From assembly GCF_012427845.1 (NCBI RefSeq), contig NZ_CP038498.1, positions 3,596,001-3,660,000 of the forward strand: a stretch of DNA of 64,000 bases, written 5' to 3'. The translations under genes were made by a program, and so were the position numbers. The stretch comes from Pectobacterium punjabense. Its GTDB lineage: Bacteria > Pseudomonadota > Gammaproteobacteria > Enterobacterales > Enterobacteriaceae. How positions within the stretch are numbered: the first letter of the stretch is position 1; each line of letters begins with the position of its first letter. Under the pieces are notes generated by a model. It searched no databases and was not told the DNA's origin. It saw only the letters and a list, made by a program, of their open reading frames with translations. Of the stretch, positions 30,295 through 39,057 are shown one piece after another.

Positions 30295-31101
30295 TTACGC
30301 TTTGATGCTGGCTGGCAGTGGTGCTTTCAGCCATTTTTCCGATAGGCTATTAAGCGTATCGTCTTTCAGCGCCTGTTCGATCAACGCATCGACTTTCGCT
30401 TTCAGCGCAGGCTCATCTTTCTTCAGCCCGATGTAGCACGGCGAATCTTTCAGCATAAACTTCGCGACAGGGGCTTTCGTTGGGTTCTGCTCGGTGATAG
30501 CGGCGACAACCAAATTACCCGTGGCAACAAACTCCACTTGCCCTGACAGATACGCCGACAGCGTGGTGTTGTTATCCTCGTAGCGCTTAATCTGTGCGGC
30601 CTTCGGTGCCGTTTCCGTCAGAACCATATCTTCCACCGCACCACGCGTGACGCCAATGCTCTTCCCTTCCAGCGCTTCTGACGAGGCTAACGCGCTGTCT
30701 TTCGGTCCAAATACGCCCAGAAAGAACGGCGCATAAGCGCGACTAAAATCGATCACTTTTTCACGCTCGGCGTTTTTGCCCAAGCTGGAGATCACCAGAT
30801 CGACCTTGTTGGTTTGCAGATACGGCACGCGGTTGGCGCTGGTTACTGGAACCAGTTGCAACTTTAGTTTCATCTCTTTCGCCAGATAGCGAGCGATATC
30901 GATATCATAACCCTGCGGTTGCAGATCGGTGCCTACCGATCCAAACGGTGGGAAATCCTGCGGTACCGCGACACGCAGCACACCGCGTTTCTCGATATCC
31001 TGCAACTGATCGGCCATCGCGTTACCGGCCTGAACCAGTAACATTGCCGCGCCCATCACCGCCAGTAACCCTTTTTTGATGCCCAGTTTATTGATCAACA
31101 T
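30295..31101 (-). CDS. ABC transporter periplasmic solute-binding protein
   Basis: 268-aa family 3 (amino-acid-type) binding protein, first gene of the importer/hpxJK operon. A signal peptide covers about residues 1-31 (ending GNAMADQ). Binding-fold hallmarks: GVLRVAVPQDFPPFG, PQGYDIDIARYLAKEM, VPVTSANRVPYLQTNKVDLV, GKSIGVTRGAVED. The ligand cannot be read off; operon context suggests allantoate, allantoin or a related ureide rather than a standard amino acid. Confidence 0.9.
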   Translation of the reverse strand: MLINKLGIKKGLLAVMGAAMLLVQAGNAMADQLQDIEKRGVLRVAVPQDFPPFGSVGTDLQPQGYDIDIARYLAKEMKLKLQLVPVTSANRVPYLQTNKVDLVISSLGKNAEREKVIDFSRAYAPFFLGVFGPKDSALASSEALEGKSIGVTRGAVEDMVLTETAPKAAQIKRYEDNNTTLSAYLSGQVEFVATGNLVVAAITEQNPTKAPVAKFMLKDSPCYIGLKKDEPALKAKVDALIEQALKDDTLNSLSEKWLKAPLPASIKA

Positions 31102-31708
31102 CGTCTCTGCCCCCGGTTAGTATAATTGAAACGAAAGATTCTTTAAAAACAAAAATTGAAACCATCGTTGCAGATATTAAGCAAGGAGCATGCCAGATTG
31201 AATTCGTACTCTTGGCGATGAGGAACAACGTAGAAGGTCAGGGAATTGTGCTGAAATATGGCAGTGGGACATGAAATATTGGTGAACAGTTTCGGGCGCG
31301 ATTGCAGAGAGATAATTTATGCAACTCATGCACCACGCCCGAGTCTTCTGTTTTTTATGCCTTATTCGCGTAAAAAATTGCGCAGAGGTGAGCATGACCG
31401 CCGGATGAGCGGCATGGACGCCGCGAAAGTCAGCGCCGCGCAGGGAGCGCGTCGCTGGCGGTCCGTGTTGCGGCCATGAACGCCGAAGGTACCGCGAAGC
31501 GGCGCAATTTCGCGAAAAAAGCCTGGGTTCATAGGGCAAGCGGCGTTTGAGCTGCCCTATGTCGGGCGTGGTGCTATGTCACAAAAATAATCCAGTGCTA
31601 TCACGCCCGAAACAATCCACGTGACTACATGACAGATAAGCGCATTAGGAATCTAAACACTCACTTTAACGCATCATTTCGGTGCAACAGCACCACACTA
31701 ACGCACCA
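31102..31708. other. 607-base gene-free stretch between the ABC operon and hpxU
   Basis: The right-to-left promoter of the importer operon must lie near 31102-31190, but no clear -35/-10 pair stands out. Most of the rest is a nested inverted-repeat element (31289-31613). A 120-codon minus-strand frame crosses it but looks non-coding. Confidence 0.6.
31289..31613. repeat. Nested inverted-repeat (MITE-like) element
   Basis: Outer arms GTTTCGGGCG (31289-31298) and CGCCCGAAAC (31604-31613); inner arms GCACCACGCCCGA (31330-31342) and TCGGGCGTGGTGC (31562-31574), all perfect. The centre (about 31385-31510) is GC-rich and full of short GCGGC/GCCGC palindromes, while the shoulders are AT-rich. There is no transposase and no credible gene inside. 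It looks like a non-autonomous mobile repeat of about 325 bp. Confidence 0.65.
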
Positions 31709-32548
31709 TTAGCGTTGCTCAAGCTCATCCAGTTCACCATAAAGATCCGCGATCTGGTGGATGCGCTGGCGTCCATCTCGTAGCATTTCATGCAATAACG
31801 CGTTGCTGATCACATTCACTAAACTCATCGCGGATGAATAACTATCAAATGCCGAGACGCTGTCCAGCGGGACGCACAGCGACCAGGTTGCCAGTGATAT
31901 CAACGCACTGGCCTGCGGTTCACACAGCAGCAGCACGGGCACGCCGCGTTTTTGCAGTTGTACCAGCAACGGCTGAACCAAGCGTGGACGGCGGCGAAAA
32001 GCCACCACAATCACGACATCCTGCGCCGTGAGATCGACCAGCTCTTCGGATAGCGTCTGCCCCGGCTGTGCCAATAGCGTGACCTGTTGGCGAATCTGAA
32101 GCAGCTGTTGGCGCAGGTGCAGCGCGACCGGATAGCTGTTGCGTAGCCCAATCAGGCACAGGCGTTGCGCCTGCATCAACGCCTGAATCACCGCGCCAAA
32201 CTGTACGGGGTCAATCTGGTTTATCCACTGCGTCAGGTTCGCCATTTCCTGTTTGTAATGCCGTGCCAGCAGCGTATTCCCCTGCACCGCATCACGGTTA
32301 TCCGCCAGCGGCATCCCACTCTGGCGCAACGTTCTCAGTTCATCGCGCATATCACGGTAACTGGGGTAGCCCAACCGCTTGAACAAGCGGCTGACGGTCG
32401 CTTTGGAGACACCGCTCAGCCGCGCCAGCTCGGCGCTGTTGTAGCTGATCAGATCGTCAAAGTGATCGAAGATGAAATCCGCGACGCGCTGTTCCTGCGG
32501 TGAAAGCTCGCTATAGCGATCCCGTAATCGTTCATCTATCTGCATCAT
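31709..32548 (-). CDS. hpxU: RpiR-family transcriptional regulator HpxU
   Basis: 279-aa regulator with an N-terminal RpiR helix-turn-helix (LSPQEQRVADFIFDHFDDLI, then SAELARLSGVSKATVSRLFK) and a C-terminal SIS sugar-phosphate-type sensing domain (LCLIGLRNSYPVALHLRQQL; DVVIVVAFRRRPRLV). It sits between the importer/hpxJK operon and the divergent hpxWXYZ operon, the position of hpxU in Klebsiella, and probably controls both. The effector is unknown. Confidence 0.87.
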   Translation of the reverse strand: MMQIDERLRDRYSELSPQEQRVADFIFDHFDDLISYNSAELARLSGVSKATVSRLFKRLGYPSYRDMRDELRTLRQSGMPLADNRDAVQGNTLLARHYKQEMANLTQWINQIDPVQFGAVIQALMQAQRLCLIGLRNSYPVALHLRQQLLQIRQQVTLLAQPGQTLSEELVDLTAQDVVIVVAFRRRPRLVQPLLVQLQKRGVPVLLLCEPQASALISLATWSLCVPLDSVSAFDSYSSAMSLVNVISNALLHEMLRDGRQRIHQIADLYGELDELEQR

Positions 32549-32744
32549 CGTCTCTCGTCCATTGCGCGTGCTGTAACGTTTGTTTCATTGCGCAGAACAT
32601 AGCACAGGATTGTCAGGATGATATAGCCACGCCTTCCGGCACACATATGGACTTCCCATCGCACCGAAAAACTGGAACGCCGTTTGCTTATAGCTAGGGT
32701 TAATAGAGCAACTCACACTACCCTACATAAAAAGGAATATCGAA

Positions 32745-34331
32745 ATGATGCAAAGTAATACCGCCCCGCTGGGCATGGCGGTGGCACCTCATCATTTAGC
32801 CAGCGCAAGCGCATTGGCCGTTCTGCGTGAAGGCGGGAATGCTATTGAAGCCATGGTCGCGGCGGCGGCAACCATTGCCGTGGCCTACCCACATATGAAC
32901 GGGATCGGCGGTGACGGCTTCTGGCTGATTGTGCCACCGCGCGGTGAACCCGTTGCTATTGATGCCAGCGGCGCTGCGGGGTCATTGGCATGCCGTGAAC
33001 GCTATCGGGGTGAAAGCCGCATCCCGCATCGCGGCCCGAAAGCGGCGCTGACGGTCGCGGGCACCGTCGGTGGCTGGCAGGAAGCGTTAGCATTCTCTCA
33101 AGAACTGGGAGGAGAACCGTTGCCGCTCGCTCGCTTACTGTCTGACGCGATTCGCTATGCGGCCGACGGAATTCCCGTCACACAATCGCAGGAAGATGCG
33201 CTCACTCAGCGCTATCACGAACTGAGCGATTTTCCAGCCTTTAGCCAACTCTTTATGCCGCAGGGGAATATCCCGCGTGCAGGCAGCCGTTTCACGCAGT
33301 CCGATTTAGCCGATACCTTAACGACGCTGAGCATTGAAGGGCTGGACAGTTTTTATCGCGGCTCCGTCGCCGCCCGTCTCGCAGCACAGATGACGCTGCT
33401 CGGGATGCCGTTGACGGCTGACGATCTGGCGAACTACCGCGCCAAGCGAACAACGCCGCTGGTGTTGAAACACAGTAAAGGCGATATCTACAACCTCGCG
33501 CCGCCAACGCAGGGTCTGGTATCCCTCGCGATACTCGGCCTGACCGATCATTTAGAAATGGAAGATCTGAGCGATAGCCAGACGATCCACCGTATTGTCG
33601 AATCAACCAAGCTGGCATTTGGCCTGCGTGACCGCTTCATTACCGACCCCAAGCTGATGACGCAAAATGTTCAGGCGCTGCTGGAAAATGATGCGCTTGG
33701 AGCACTGGCGCGACAGGTCGATACGCGAAAAGCCGCATCGTGGGGAGAAGGCAAAGGCCCCGGCGATACCGTCTGGATGGGCGTATGCGACAGCAGCGGT
33801 CTGTGCGTCTCTTTCATTCAAAGCATTTACCATGAATTCGGCAGCGGTGTTGTACTACCGGGAACCGGCGTGCTCTGGCAAAACCGCGGTGCCTCGTTCA
33901 GTCTCGATCCTGCACACCTATTAGCGTTGGAGCCGGGCAAACAGCCTTTTCATACCCTAAACCCCGCCGCTGCACGTCTGTCCGACGGACGAACGATGGT
34001 CTACGGATCGATGGGCGGAGACGGACAACCGCAGACACAGGCGGCCATCTTTATCCGCCACGTCCAGCAAGGGCTGCCGCTGCAACAGGCGATTACCGCT
34101 CCACGCTGGCTACTGGGCCGCACCTGGGGACAGTCCTCCGACACGCTGAAGATCGAAGACCGCTTTAAACCCGCCACCGTGGATGCACTGCGTCAATTAG
34201 GCCATGACGTCGAGCTGTTGAGCAGCTTTAGCGAAACCGTCGGTCACGCGGGTGCCATCGTGCGCCACACCAACGGCATGCTGGAAGGCGCTTTCGATCC
34301 ACGCAGCAACGGCAGTGCGGCAGGCTTCTAG
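32745..34331 (+). CDS. hpxW: Gamma-glutamyltransferase-like oxamate amidohydrolase (HpxW)
   Basis: Ntn-hydrolase of 528 aa in the gamma-glutamyltransferase family. The expected self-cleavage and nucleophile threonine is about Thr342 in GPGDTVWMGV; the proenzyme should split there into large and small subunits. Other blocks: NGIGGDGFWLIV, EFGSGVVLPGTGVLWQNRG, and MGGDGQPQTQAAIF. Unlike classical GGT there is no signal peptide, so it is cytoplasmic. Klebsiella HpxW hydrolyses oxamate to oxalate and ammonia, downstream of oxalurate. AAGGAA precedes tandem ATG codons; either may be used. First gene of hpxWXYZ. Confidence 0.88.
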   Translation: MMQSNTAPLGMAVAPHHLASASALAVLREGGNAIEAMVAAAATIAVAYPHMNGIGGDGFWLIVPPRGEPVAIDASGAAGSLACRERYRGESRIPHRGPKAALTVAGTVGGWQEALAFSQELGGEPLPLARLLSDAIRYAADGIPVTQSQEDALTQRYHELSDFPAFSQLFMPQGNIPRAGSRFTQSDLADTLTTLSIEGLDSFYRGSVAARLAAQMTLLGMPLTADDLANYRAKRTTPLVLKHSKGDIYNLAPPTQGLVSLAILGLTDHLEMEDLSDSQTIHRIVESTKLAFGLRDRFITDPKLMTQNVQALLENDALGALARQVDTRKAASWGEGKGPGDTVWMGVCDSSGLCVSFIQSIYHEFGSGVVLPGTGVLWQNRGASFSLDPAHLLALEPGKQPFHTLNPAAARLSDGRTMVYGSMGGDGQPQTQAAIFIRHVQQGLPLQQAITAPRWLLGRTWGQSSDTLKIEDRFKPATVDALRQLGHDVELLSSFSETVGHAGAIVRHTNGMLEGAFDPRSNGSAAGF

Positions 34332-34356
34332 CCCTACTTAACTCGGAGAAAACAGA

Positions 34357-34548
34357 ATGGCAATGATCGAACAAGACGCGCTGGCAGCCTATCTGCAACA
34401 GATGGAAACGCTACTGGCGCTGCAACTTAGTCAGGAGCGGCGTCAGGAACTGTTAGTGCAATTCAGCCGCATCCATGCGATGGCACAGCCGTTGATGGCA
34501 TTCCCGCTCGATGAACATCAGGAGATTGCAGGGGTGTATACGTTATGA
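34357..34548 (+). CDS. hpxX: AtzG/HpxX-like small amidase partner
   Basis: 63-aa protein of the DUF4089 type. In the atrazine-degrading homologue, the small AtzG subunit stabilises the amidase AtzE, much as GatC does GatA. The sequence is a likely helical hairpin (DALAAYLQQMETLLALQLSQ, then RIHAMAQPLMAFPLDEH). It lies 25 bases after hpxW and overlaps hpxY by 4 bases (ATGA), fitting a stoichiometric complex with HpxY. Confidence 0.86.
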   Translation: MAMIEQDALAAYLQQMETLLALQLSQERRQELLVQFSRIHAMAQPLMAFPLDEHQEIAGVYTL

Positions 34549-36035
34549 GTTTATACGCCAAACGCACGTCCTCACCATTATCCATCCGGCAGATTCAGCA
34601 AGGCTTGCAGGCGGGAACGTTCTCCGCCAAAGAGCTTGCACAGCAGGCACTAGACGCGATTGGGCAGAACAACCCCACGATTAATGCCTATACCCATGTC
34701 ACCAGCGAACGCATGTTGGCGGAAGCAGAGCGTATCGACGCATACCGCCAACGCGGAGAAGCCTTACCCGCGTTGGCCGGTGTGCCTTATGCCGTCAAGA
34801 ACCTGTTTGATGTCAGCGGTGAAACCACGCTGGCGGGAGCCGAACTTCTCAGCCAACGCCCCGCCGCTGCGCAGGATGCCTTTGCCATCCGTCAGCTTGC
34901 CAGTCAAGGCGCACTGCTATCCGGCATGTTGAATATGGACGCCTATGCCTACGGCTTTACCACCGAAAACAGCCATTACGGCCCCACACGTAATCCGCTC
35001 GACACGCAGCGTATTGCCGGCGGGTCGTCTGGCGGATCGGCGTCAGCCGTCGCCGCAGGACTGGTTAACTTTACACTGGGCAGCGACACGAATGGCTCTA
35101 TCCGCGTGCCGTCGTCGCTCTGCGGCATTTTCGGGCTGAAGCCGACATTTGGCCGTTTATCACGCCACGGTAGCCACCCGTTTGTCGCCAGCCTCGACCA
35201 CATCGGCCCGCTGGCACGTAGCGCAGACGATCTGGCATTAGTATTCGATGCCTTACGAGGTCGCGATGAACACGATCGTTTTCAGGCCAAGAGGGAAACG
35301 CAGCATACCGCCGCACAGTTGGAAGCAGGCAGCGACGGACTGCGCTATGCGGTGCTTGGTGGCTACTTTTCCACATGGAGTAGCGAGGAGGCAAAAACCG
35401 CCGTCAGTCAGATCGCACAAGCGCTGGGCGCACAGAGCAGCCTGACACTCACCGATGCCGCACTGGCGCGCAGCGCTGCCTTTATTCTGTCGGCCAGCGA
35501 AGGCGGGAACCAGTATTTGCCTGACTTACGTACTCAACCTGAACGCTTCGAGCCACTATCACGCGAGCGGTTGCTGGCTGGCGCGATGATCCCCGCCGCC
35601 TGGTATGTACAAGCACAGCGCTTCCGTAACTATTTTCGTCACCAGACGCTGGCGCTGTTTGAACACACCGATCTGCTGATCGCCCCCGCAACCCCCTGCT
35701 CTGCCACGCTGATTGGTCAGGAAACCATGCGCATTAATGATACCGACCTGCCCGTGCGCGCCAATATGGGCATGCTGACACAGCCAATCTCCTTCGTCGG
35801 ACTACCGGTCGTGACGGTACCCGTGGCAACCGCCAGCGGCCTGCCGATAGGTATTCAGATTATTGCCGCGCCGTGGCGCGAGGATCTTTGTTTGCGGACG
35901 GCGTGGGCGCTTGAGCAGCAGGGCATCACGTATACCCGTCATACTTCAAGTTGCATGTGCGTTGGCTGCGCTCAGTCACCCGAATCACTTACCAGTGTAA
36001 GCTCATCGGGACTCCCTCCCTTGCCGCCTGCCTGA
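34545..36035 (+). CDS. hpxY: AtzE-type amidase HpxY with ERIC-encoded C-terminus
   Basis: Amidase-signature enzyme of 496 aa. The Ser-cisSer-Lys triad is intact: Lys85 in GVPYAVKNLFD, Ser161 in GGSSGGSAS and Ser185 in GSDTNGSIRVPS. The natural substrate of HpxXY is not established; the AtzEG homologue acts on 1-carboxybiuret, so a ureide or carbamoyl compound of purine breakdown is likely. Oddity: from about residue 463 onward the coding frame runs into a full ERIC element, so the last 34 residues (rich in Ser, Pro and Cys) are repeat-derived and replace the native end. The catalytic core is untouched. Confidence 0.88.
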   Translation: MSLYAKRTSSPLSIRQIQQGLQAGTFSAKELAQQALDAIGQNNPTINAYTHVTSERMLAEAERIDAYRQRGEALPALAGVPYAVKNLFDVSGETTLAGAELLSQRPAAAQDAFAIRQLASQGALLSGMLNMDAYAYGFTTENSHYGPTRNPLDTQRIAGGSSGGSASAVAAGLVNFTLGSDTNGSIRVPSSLCGIFGLKPTFGRLSRHGSHPFVASLDHIGPLARSADDLALVFDALRGRDEHDRFQAKRETQHTAAQLEAGSDGLRYAVLGGYFSTWSSEEAKTAVSQIAQALGAQSSLTLTDAALARSAAFILSASEGGNQYLPDLRTQPERFEPLSRERLLAGAMIPAAWYVQAQRFRNYFRHQTLALFEHTDLLIAPATPCSATLIGQETMRINDTDLPVRANMGMLTQPISFVGLPVVTVPVATASGLPIGIQIIAAPWREDLCLRTAWALEQQGITYTRHTSSCMCVGCAQSPESLTSVSSSGLPPLPPA

Positions 36036-36057
36036 AACTCGAATTATTTAGGGTATA
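35931..36057 (-). repeat. ERIC element (127 bp) inside the 3' end of hpxY
   Basis: Exactly 127 bp, beginning TATACCCGTCATACTTCAAG and ending GAATTATTTAGGGTATA; opposite orientation to the copy at 7535-7661. It supplies the last 34 codons and stop codon of hpxY and ends 21 bases before the hpxZ start, so it also forms the hpxY-hpxZ junction of the mRNA. Confidence 0.93.
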
Positions 36058-36078
36058 TACCTTATGAGGAAAGAAAAT

Positions 36079-36465
36079 ATGTTGCCTGAAGATATTAACC
36101 AGCCGGATGTGCTGGCCGACGTGACCGCTGCGTTCTATCGCTATGAGAAAGCCTTAACGGGTAATGACGTTGCGGTACTGGATGAACTGTTCTGGCACGA
36201 TGAAAAAACGGTGCGCTACGGTGCGGGAGAAAATCTGTACGGGATCGAGGAAATCCGTGCCTTTCGCCTCGCTCGCCCCTCTTCCGGTCTGGACAGAACC
36301 CTGCGTAATACGGTCATCACCACCTACGGCCATGATATGGCTGTCGCCAGTACCGAATTCACCCGCACAGGCAGCACGAAAGTTGGCCGCCAAATGCAAA
36401 CCTGGGTAAAAATGCCCAAAGGCTGGCGCGTTGTCGCCGCCCACGTCAGCCTGATGAACGAATGA
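36079..36465 (+). CDS. hpxZ: HpxZ, NTF2-like DUF3225 protein
   Basis: 128-aa protein of the DUF3225 (SnoaL/NTF2-like) family, last gene of hpxWXYZ. In atrazine degraders the homologue AtzH acts on 1,3-dicarboxyurea, so a small amidohydrolase role is possible. Conserved blocks: NQPDVLADVTAAFYRYEKAL, LDELFWHDEKTVRYGAGENLYG and RQMQTWVKMPKGWRVVAAHVSLM. I start at the second ATG, preceded by GAGGAAAG at about 6 bases; the ATG 5 codons earlier overlaps that Shine-Dalgarno region. Confidence 0.85.
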   Translation: MLPEDINQPDVLADVTAAFYRYEKALTGNDVAVLDELFWHDEKTVRYGAGENLYGIEEIRAFRLARPSSGLDRTLRNTVITTYGHDMAVASTEFTRTGSTKVGRQMQTWVKMPKGWRVVAAHVSLMNE

Positions 36466-36473
36466 CAATAAAA

Positions 36474-36505
36474 GACACAAACGATCCGCATGTAGCGTTT
36501 GTGTC
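36474..36505. terminator. Hairpin after hpxZ
   Basis: Perfect 10-bp stem GACACAAACG / CGTTTGTGTC with a 12-base loop, 8 bases after the hpxZ stop codon and overlapping the stop of the facing small gene. Probable end of the hpxWXYZ transcript; the U-tract is weak. Confidence 0.6.
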
Positions 36506-36701
36506 AGTTGTCAGCCATCGATTTATCTGCTTGTTTCGGTGCGTCTGAAGCCAAATAATATTTGCCATCAATAAGCACATATTCACCTGAAGTCAGCTTA
36601 CGCTCGATCACCTCACGCGCCGCCATTTGCAGCTTTTTCCCCAAGGCGAAAAATGCCTGTTCCTGAAGACTTAACGTCGTAATATCGTGTGAGGATGACA
36701 T
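36504..36701 (-). CDS. Small hypothetical protein (65 aa)
   Basis: I choose the ATG at 36701, which is preceded by AGGAGA at good spacing and gives MSSSHDITTLSLQEQAFFAL..., 65 aa; the frame extends 7 codons further upstream without support. The product is charged, with a predicted helical first half (LGKKLQMAAREVIERKL) and a YVLIDGKYYLAS strand pair. I do not recognise it. It overlaps the 3' end of the broken gene upstream by 89 bases in another frame, and faces hpxZ. Confidence 0.55.
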   Translation of the reverse strand: MSSSHDITTLSLQEQAFFALGKKLQMAAREVIERKLTSGEYVLIDGKYYLASDAPKQADKSMADN

Positions 36702-37293
36702 AGCTTCTCCTATCTGAACCAAGTCGATTAAATGACTGCATACCTGGGATACGAATGTTAAATCTGCTTTTCCCTGCTAACCCCAGTAAGCCATCATATA
36801 AATCCGTGAGATCAATTTTCCTTTTCCCCGAAAGGTCGGGGGCGGCGCACCAATAGTAAGCACCCGATCGGGAAACATTGTAGTGGTCAAAAATTGCTCT
36901 GGCAACCGATGTAATCACCTTTAGAATTTGCCCAGAATTGAGCTCAACATGCCGATAAGCTTCCAAATGCCCTTGATTCTCAACTTTATCAAAAGCCACC
37001 GTCCAAAGACCCGACTGGGGCATTTAAAAACCAGGTATGTTATGTTTCTCATCAATCCCTTTATTAAGCAATTCGTCCGCTGACTGGAGTTTCTGGAAAC
37101 CAATGGCATATACCATGCCACCAACGATAAACTGACGCATGAGCAACTCACCATTCCCTGTATAGTCTTCGAAATCATGGTATTCCCAAGTGACCACGTT
37201 TAGCTTTTCCTTAGCAGAAATCAGATGAGCAGATAACCAAAATACCTTTCTTGTGACAATGTCCTTATTTCTCTTTCTGGTTTTGCTTCGCAA
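36613..37293 (-). pseudogene. Hypothetical gene split by an in-frame stop
   Basis: Two consecutive stretches in the same reading frame, 37293-37024 (about 89 codons) and 37023-36613 (136 codons), are separated only by a TAA codon. The second stretch has an ATG right after the stop but no Shine-Dalgarno sequence, and the first opens with TTG, also without one, so a single gene with a nonsense mutation and possibly a lost 5' end is the simplest reading. The second half is protein-like (SGLWTVAFDKVENQG, ARAIFDHYNVSRSGAYYWC, IDLTDLYDGLLGLAGKSRF). Family not recognised. Two separate genes remain possible. Confidence 0.5.
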
Positions 37294-37854
37294 TTTTTAA
37301 AAACACTCAAAATCCCCACTTACCGATGGTTGTTACTCCCTAAATATGACAGATATATTATTCAGAACACTCTCATTTATTGGTGGGAATTAACGCAATC
37401 ATTTTACCCGCAATATCTTTGCTATACTGTATAAAATACCGACAGATATCATAAGTAAAAAATGTACCTACGTCGGTCTATTTGAGTGTCTATAACCCAA
37501 AAAATGTGATTTATTTATCATATTATTCGATTAGTGAAATTCACTATAAATCGCGGCTTATCCATCATCAGAAAAGGTTATATCAGCCGTTAATTCAGCA
37601 CGTAAAAACCAACAGCTAACACACTGTTATAAAAAGAATTACACCGTAAAACGAAAATCATAAAGATCACATAAATCATGAAGATAAGACAACAATAATA
37701 ACGTTGACGATATCGACTATATTGGCTAAAAGAGAAACATCCATGGGGCAATAAAGGGTTGTCTCAGAATCTGAGTATGGTAGGGTAGATTATGTTTAAT
37801 CATTATCAGGGCTAGGTTATAGAATTATAAACGACACAGGAAAACAATAATTTC
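37294..37854. promoter_or_regulatory. proV upstream region
   Basis: 561 AT-rich bases before proV, with many A/T runs of the kind that bind H-NS, which silences proU at low osmolarity in E. coli. It contains the proU-like promoter at 37759-37786. I see no gene. Confidence 0.65.
37759..37786 (+). promoter_or_regulatory. proU-type promoter of proVWX
   Basis: TTGTCT and TAGGGT separated by 16 bases, with the spacer CAGAATCTGAGTATGG. The whole segment closely resembles the osmotically induced main proU promoter of E. coli as I remember it, including the unusual TAGGGT -10 box. It lies about 70 bases before the proV ATG. Confidence 0.8.
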
Positions 37855-39057
37855 ATGGCAATTAAACTTGAAGTAAAGAATCTTTATAAGATATTTGGCG
37901 AGCACCCAGACAGAGCATTTAAACTGATTGATAAAGGCCTGAGCAAAGATCAGGTATTTGAAAAAACAGGGCTTACTGTCGGGGTAAAAGATGCCAGTCT
38001 GGCCATTGAAGAAGGCGAGATATTTGTCATCATGGGATTATCCGGCTCCGGTAAATCCACCATGGTACGCCTTCTCAATCGTCTGATCGAACCCACTCGG
38101 GGTCAGGTACTGATCGACGGTGAAGATATCTCCAGAATATCTGATACCGCGCTGCGCGACGTGCGCCGCAAAAAGATCAGTATGGTGTTTCAATCCTTTG
38201 CGCTGATGCCGCATCTGAATATTCTTAACAATACCGCGTTTGGTATGGAACTGGCTGGCGTACCGAAAGCAGAGCGTGAGCAAAAAGCGCTGGATGCCTT
38301 GCAACAGGTCGGGCTTGAAGCCTACGCGGCGTCTTACCCTGATGAGCTGTCTGGCGGGATGCGGCAGCGTGTCGGTCTGGCGCGTGCGTTAGCGAATGAC
38401 CCCGATATCCTGTTGATGGATGAGGCATTCTCCGCGCTCGATCCGCTGATCCGTACTGAAATGCAGGATGAATTAGTCAAACTCCAGTCCCGTCATCAAC
38501 GCACTATCGTCTTTATCTCGCACGATCTGGATGAAGCAATGCGCATCGGTGACCGGATTGCCATCATGCATGGCGGTGAAGTGATTCAGGTCGGTACGCC
38601 CGATGAGATCCTGAATAATCCAGCCAATGACTATGTGCGCACCTTTTTCCGCGGTGTCGATATCAGCCACGTGTTTAGCGCCAAAGATATCGCCCGTCGT
38701 CGCCCAGTCACCTTAATCCGTAAAACTCCCGGCGTGGGACCGCGTTCCGCGCTGAAAATCCTTCAGGACGAAGACCGTGATTACGGCTACGTACTGGAAG
38801 GGGGAAAACGCTTCATTGGCGTCGTGTCTATTGATTCACTGAAGCAGGCGCTGAAAGAACAGCAGCCGCTGGAACAGGCGTTACTGCCTGAACCTGCTCC
38901 CGTGCCCGCAGATATGTCACTCAACGAGCTGATTTCTCAGGTCGCACAGGCTCCCTGTGCCGTCCCTGTCGTCGGCGAAAACCATGAGTACATTGGCATC
39001 ATTTCCAAAGGAATGTTGCTACAGGCACTGGATAAGGAAGGAGTGACCAATGAGTAA
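37855..39057 (+). CDS. proV: Glycine betaine/proline ABC transporter ATPase ProV
   Basis: ATPase of the ProU osmoprotectant importer. 400 aa, E. coli length. Walker [10 protein letters not shown], signature [16 protein letters not shown], Walker [14 protein letters not shown], and two C-terminal CBS-type regions (from about residue 280: [18 protein letters not shown] and [18 protein letters not shown]) that sense ionic strength in related transporters. It overlaps proW by 8 bases. Confidence 0.97.
   Translation: MAIKLEVKNLYKIFGEHPDRAFKLIDKGLSKDQVFEKTGLTVGVKDASLAIEEGEIFVIMGLSGSGKSTMVRLLNRLIEPTRGQVLIDGEDISRISDTALRDVRRKKISMVFQSFALMPHLNILNNTAFGMELAGVPKAEREQKALDALQQVGLEAYAASYPDELSGGMRQRVGLARALANDPDILLMDEAFSALDPLIRTEMQDELVKLQSRHQRTIVFISHDLDEAMRIGDRIAIMHGGEVIQVGTPDEILNNPANDYVRTFFRGVDISHVFSAKDIARRRPVTLIRKTPGVGPRSALKILQDEDRDYGYVLEGGKRFIGVVSIDSLKQALKEQQPLEQALLPEPAPVPADMSLNELISQVAQAPCAVPVVGENHEYIGIISKGMLLQALDKEGVTNE

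Noticed and set aside
31177..31539. 120-codon minus-strand frame inside the nested inverted-repeat element
   Set aside because: Composition follows the GC-rich repeat core; no Shine-Dalgarno sequence and no protein-like pattern.
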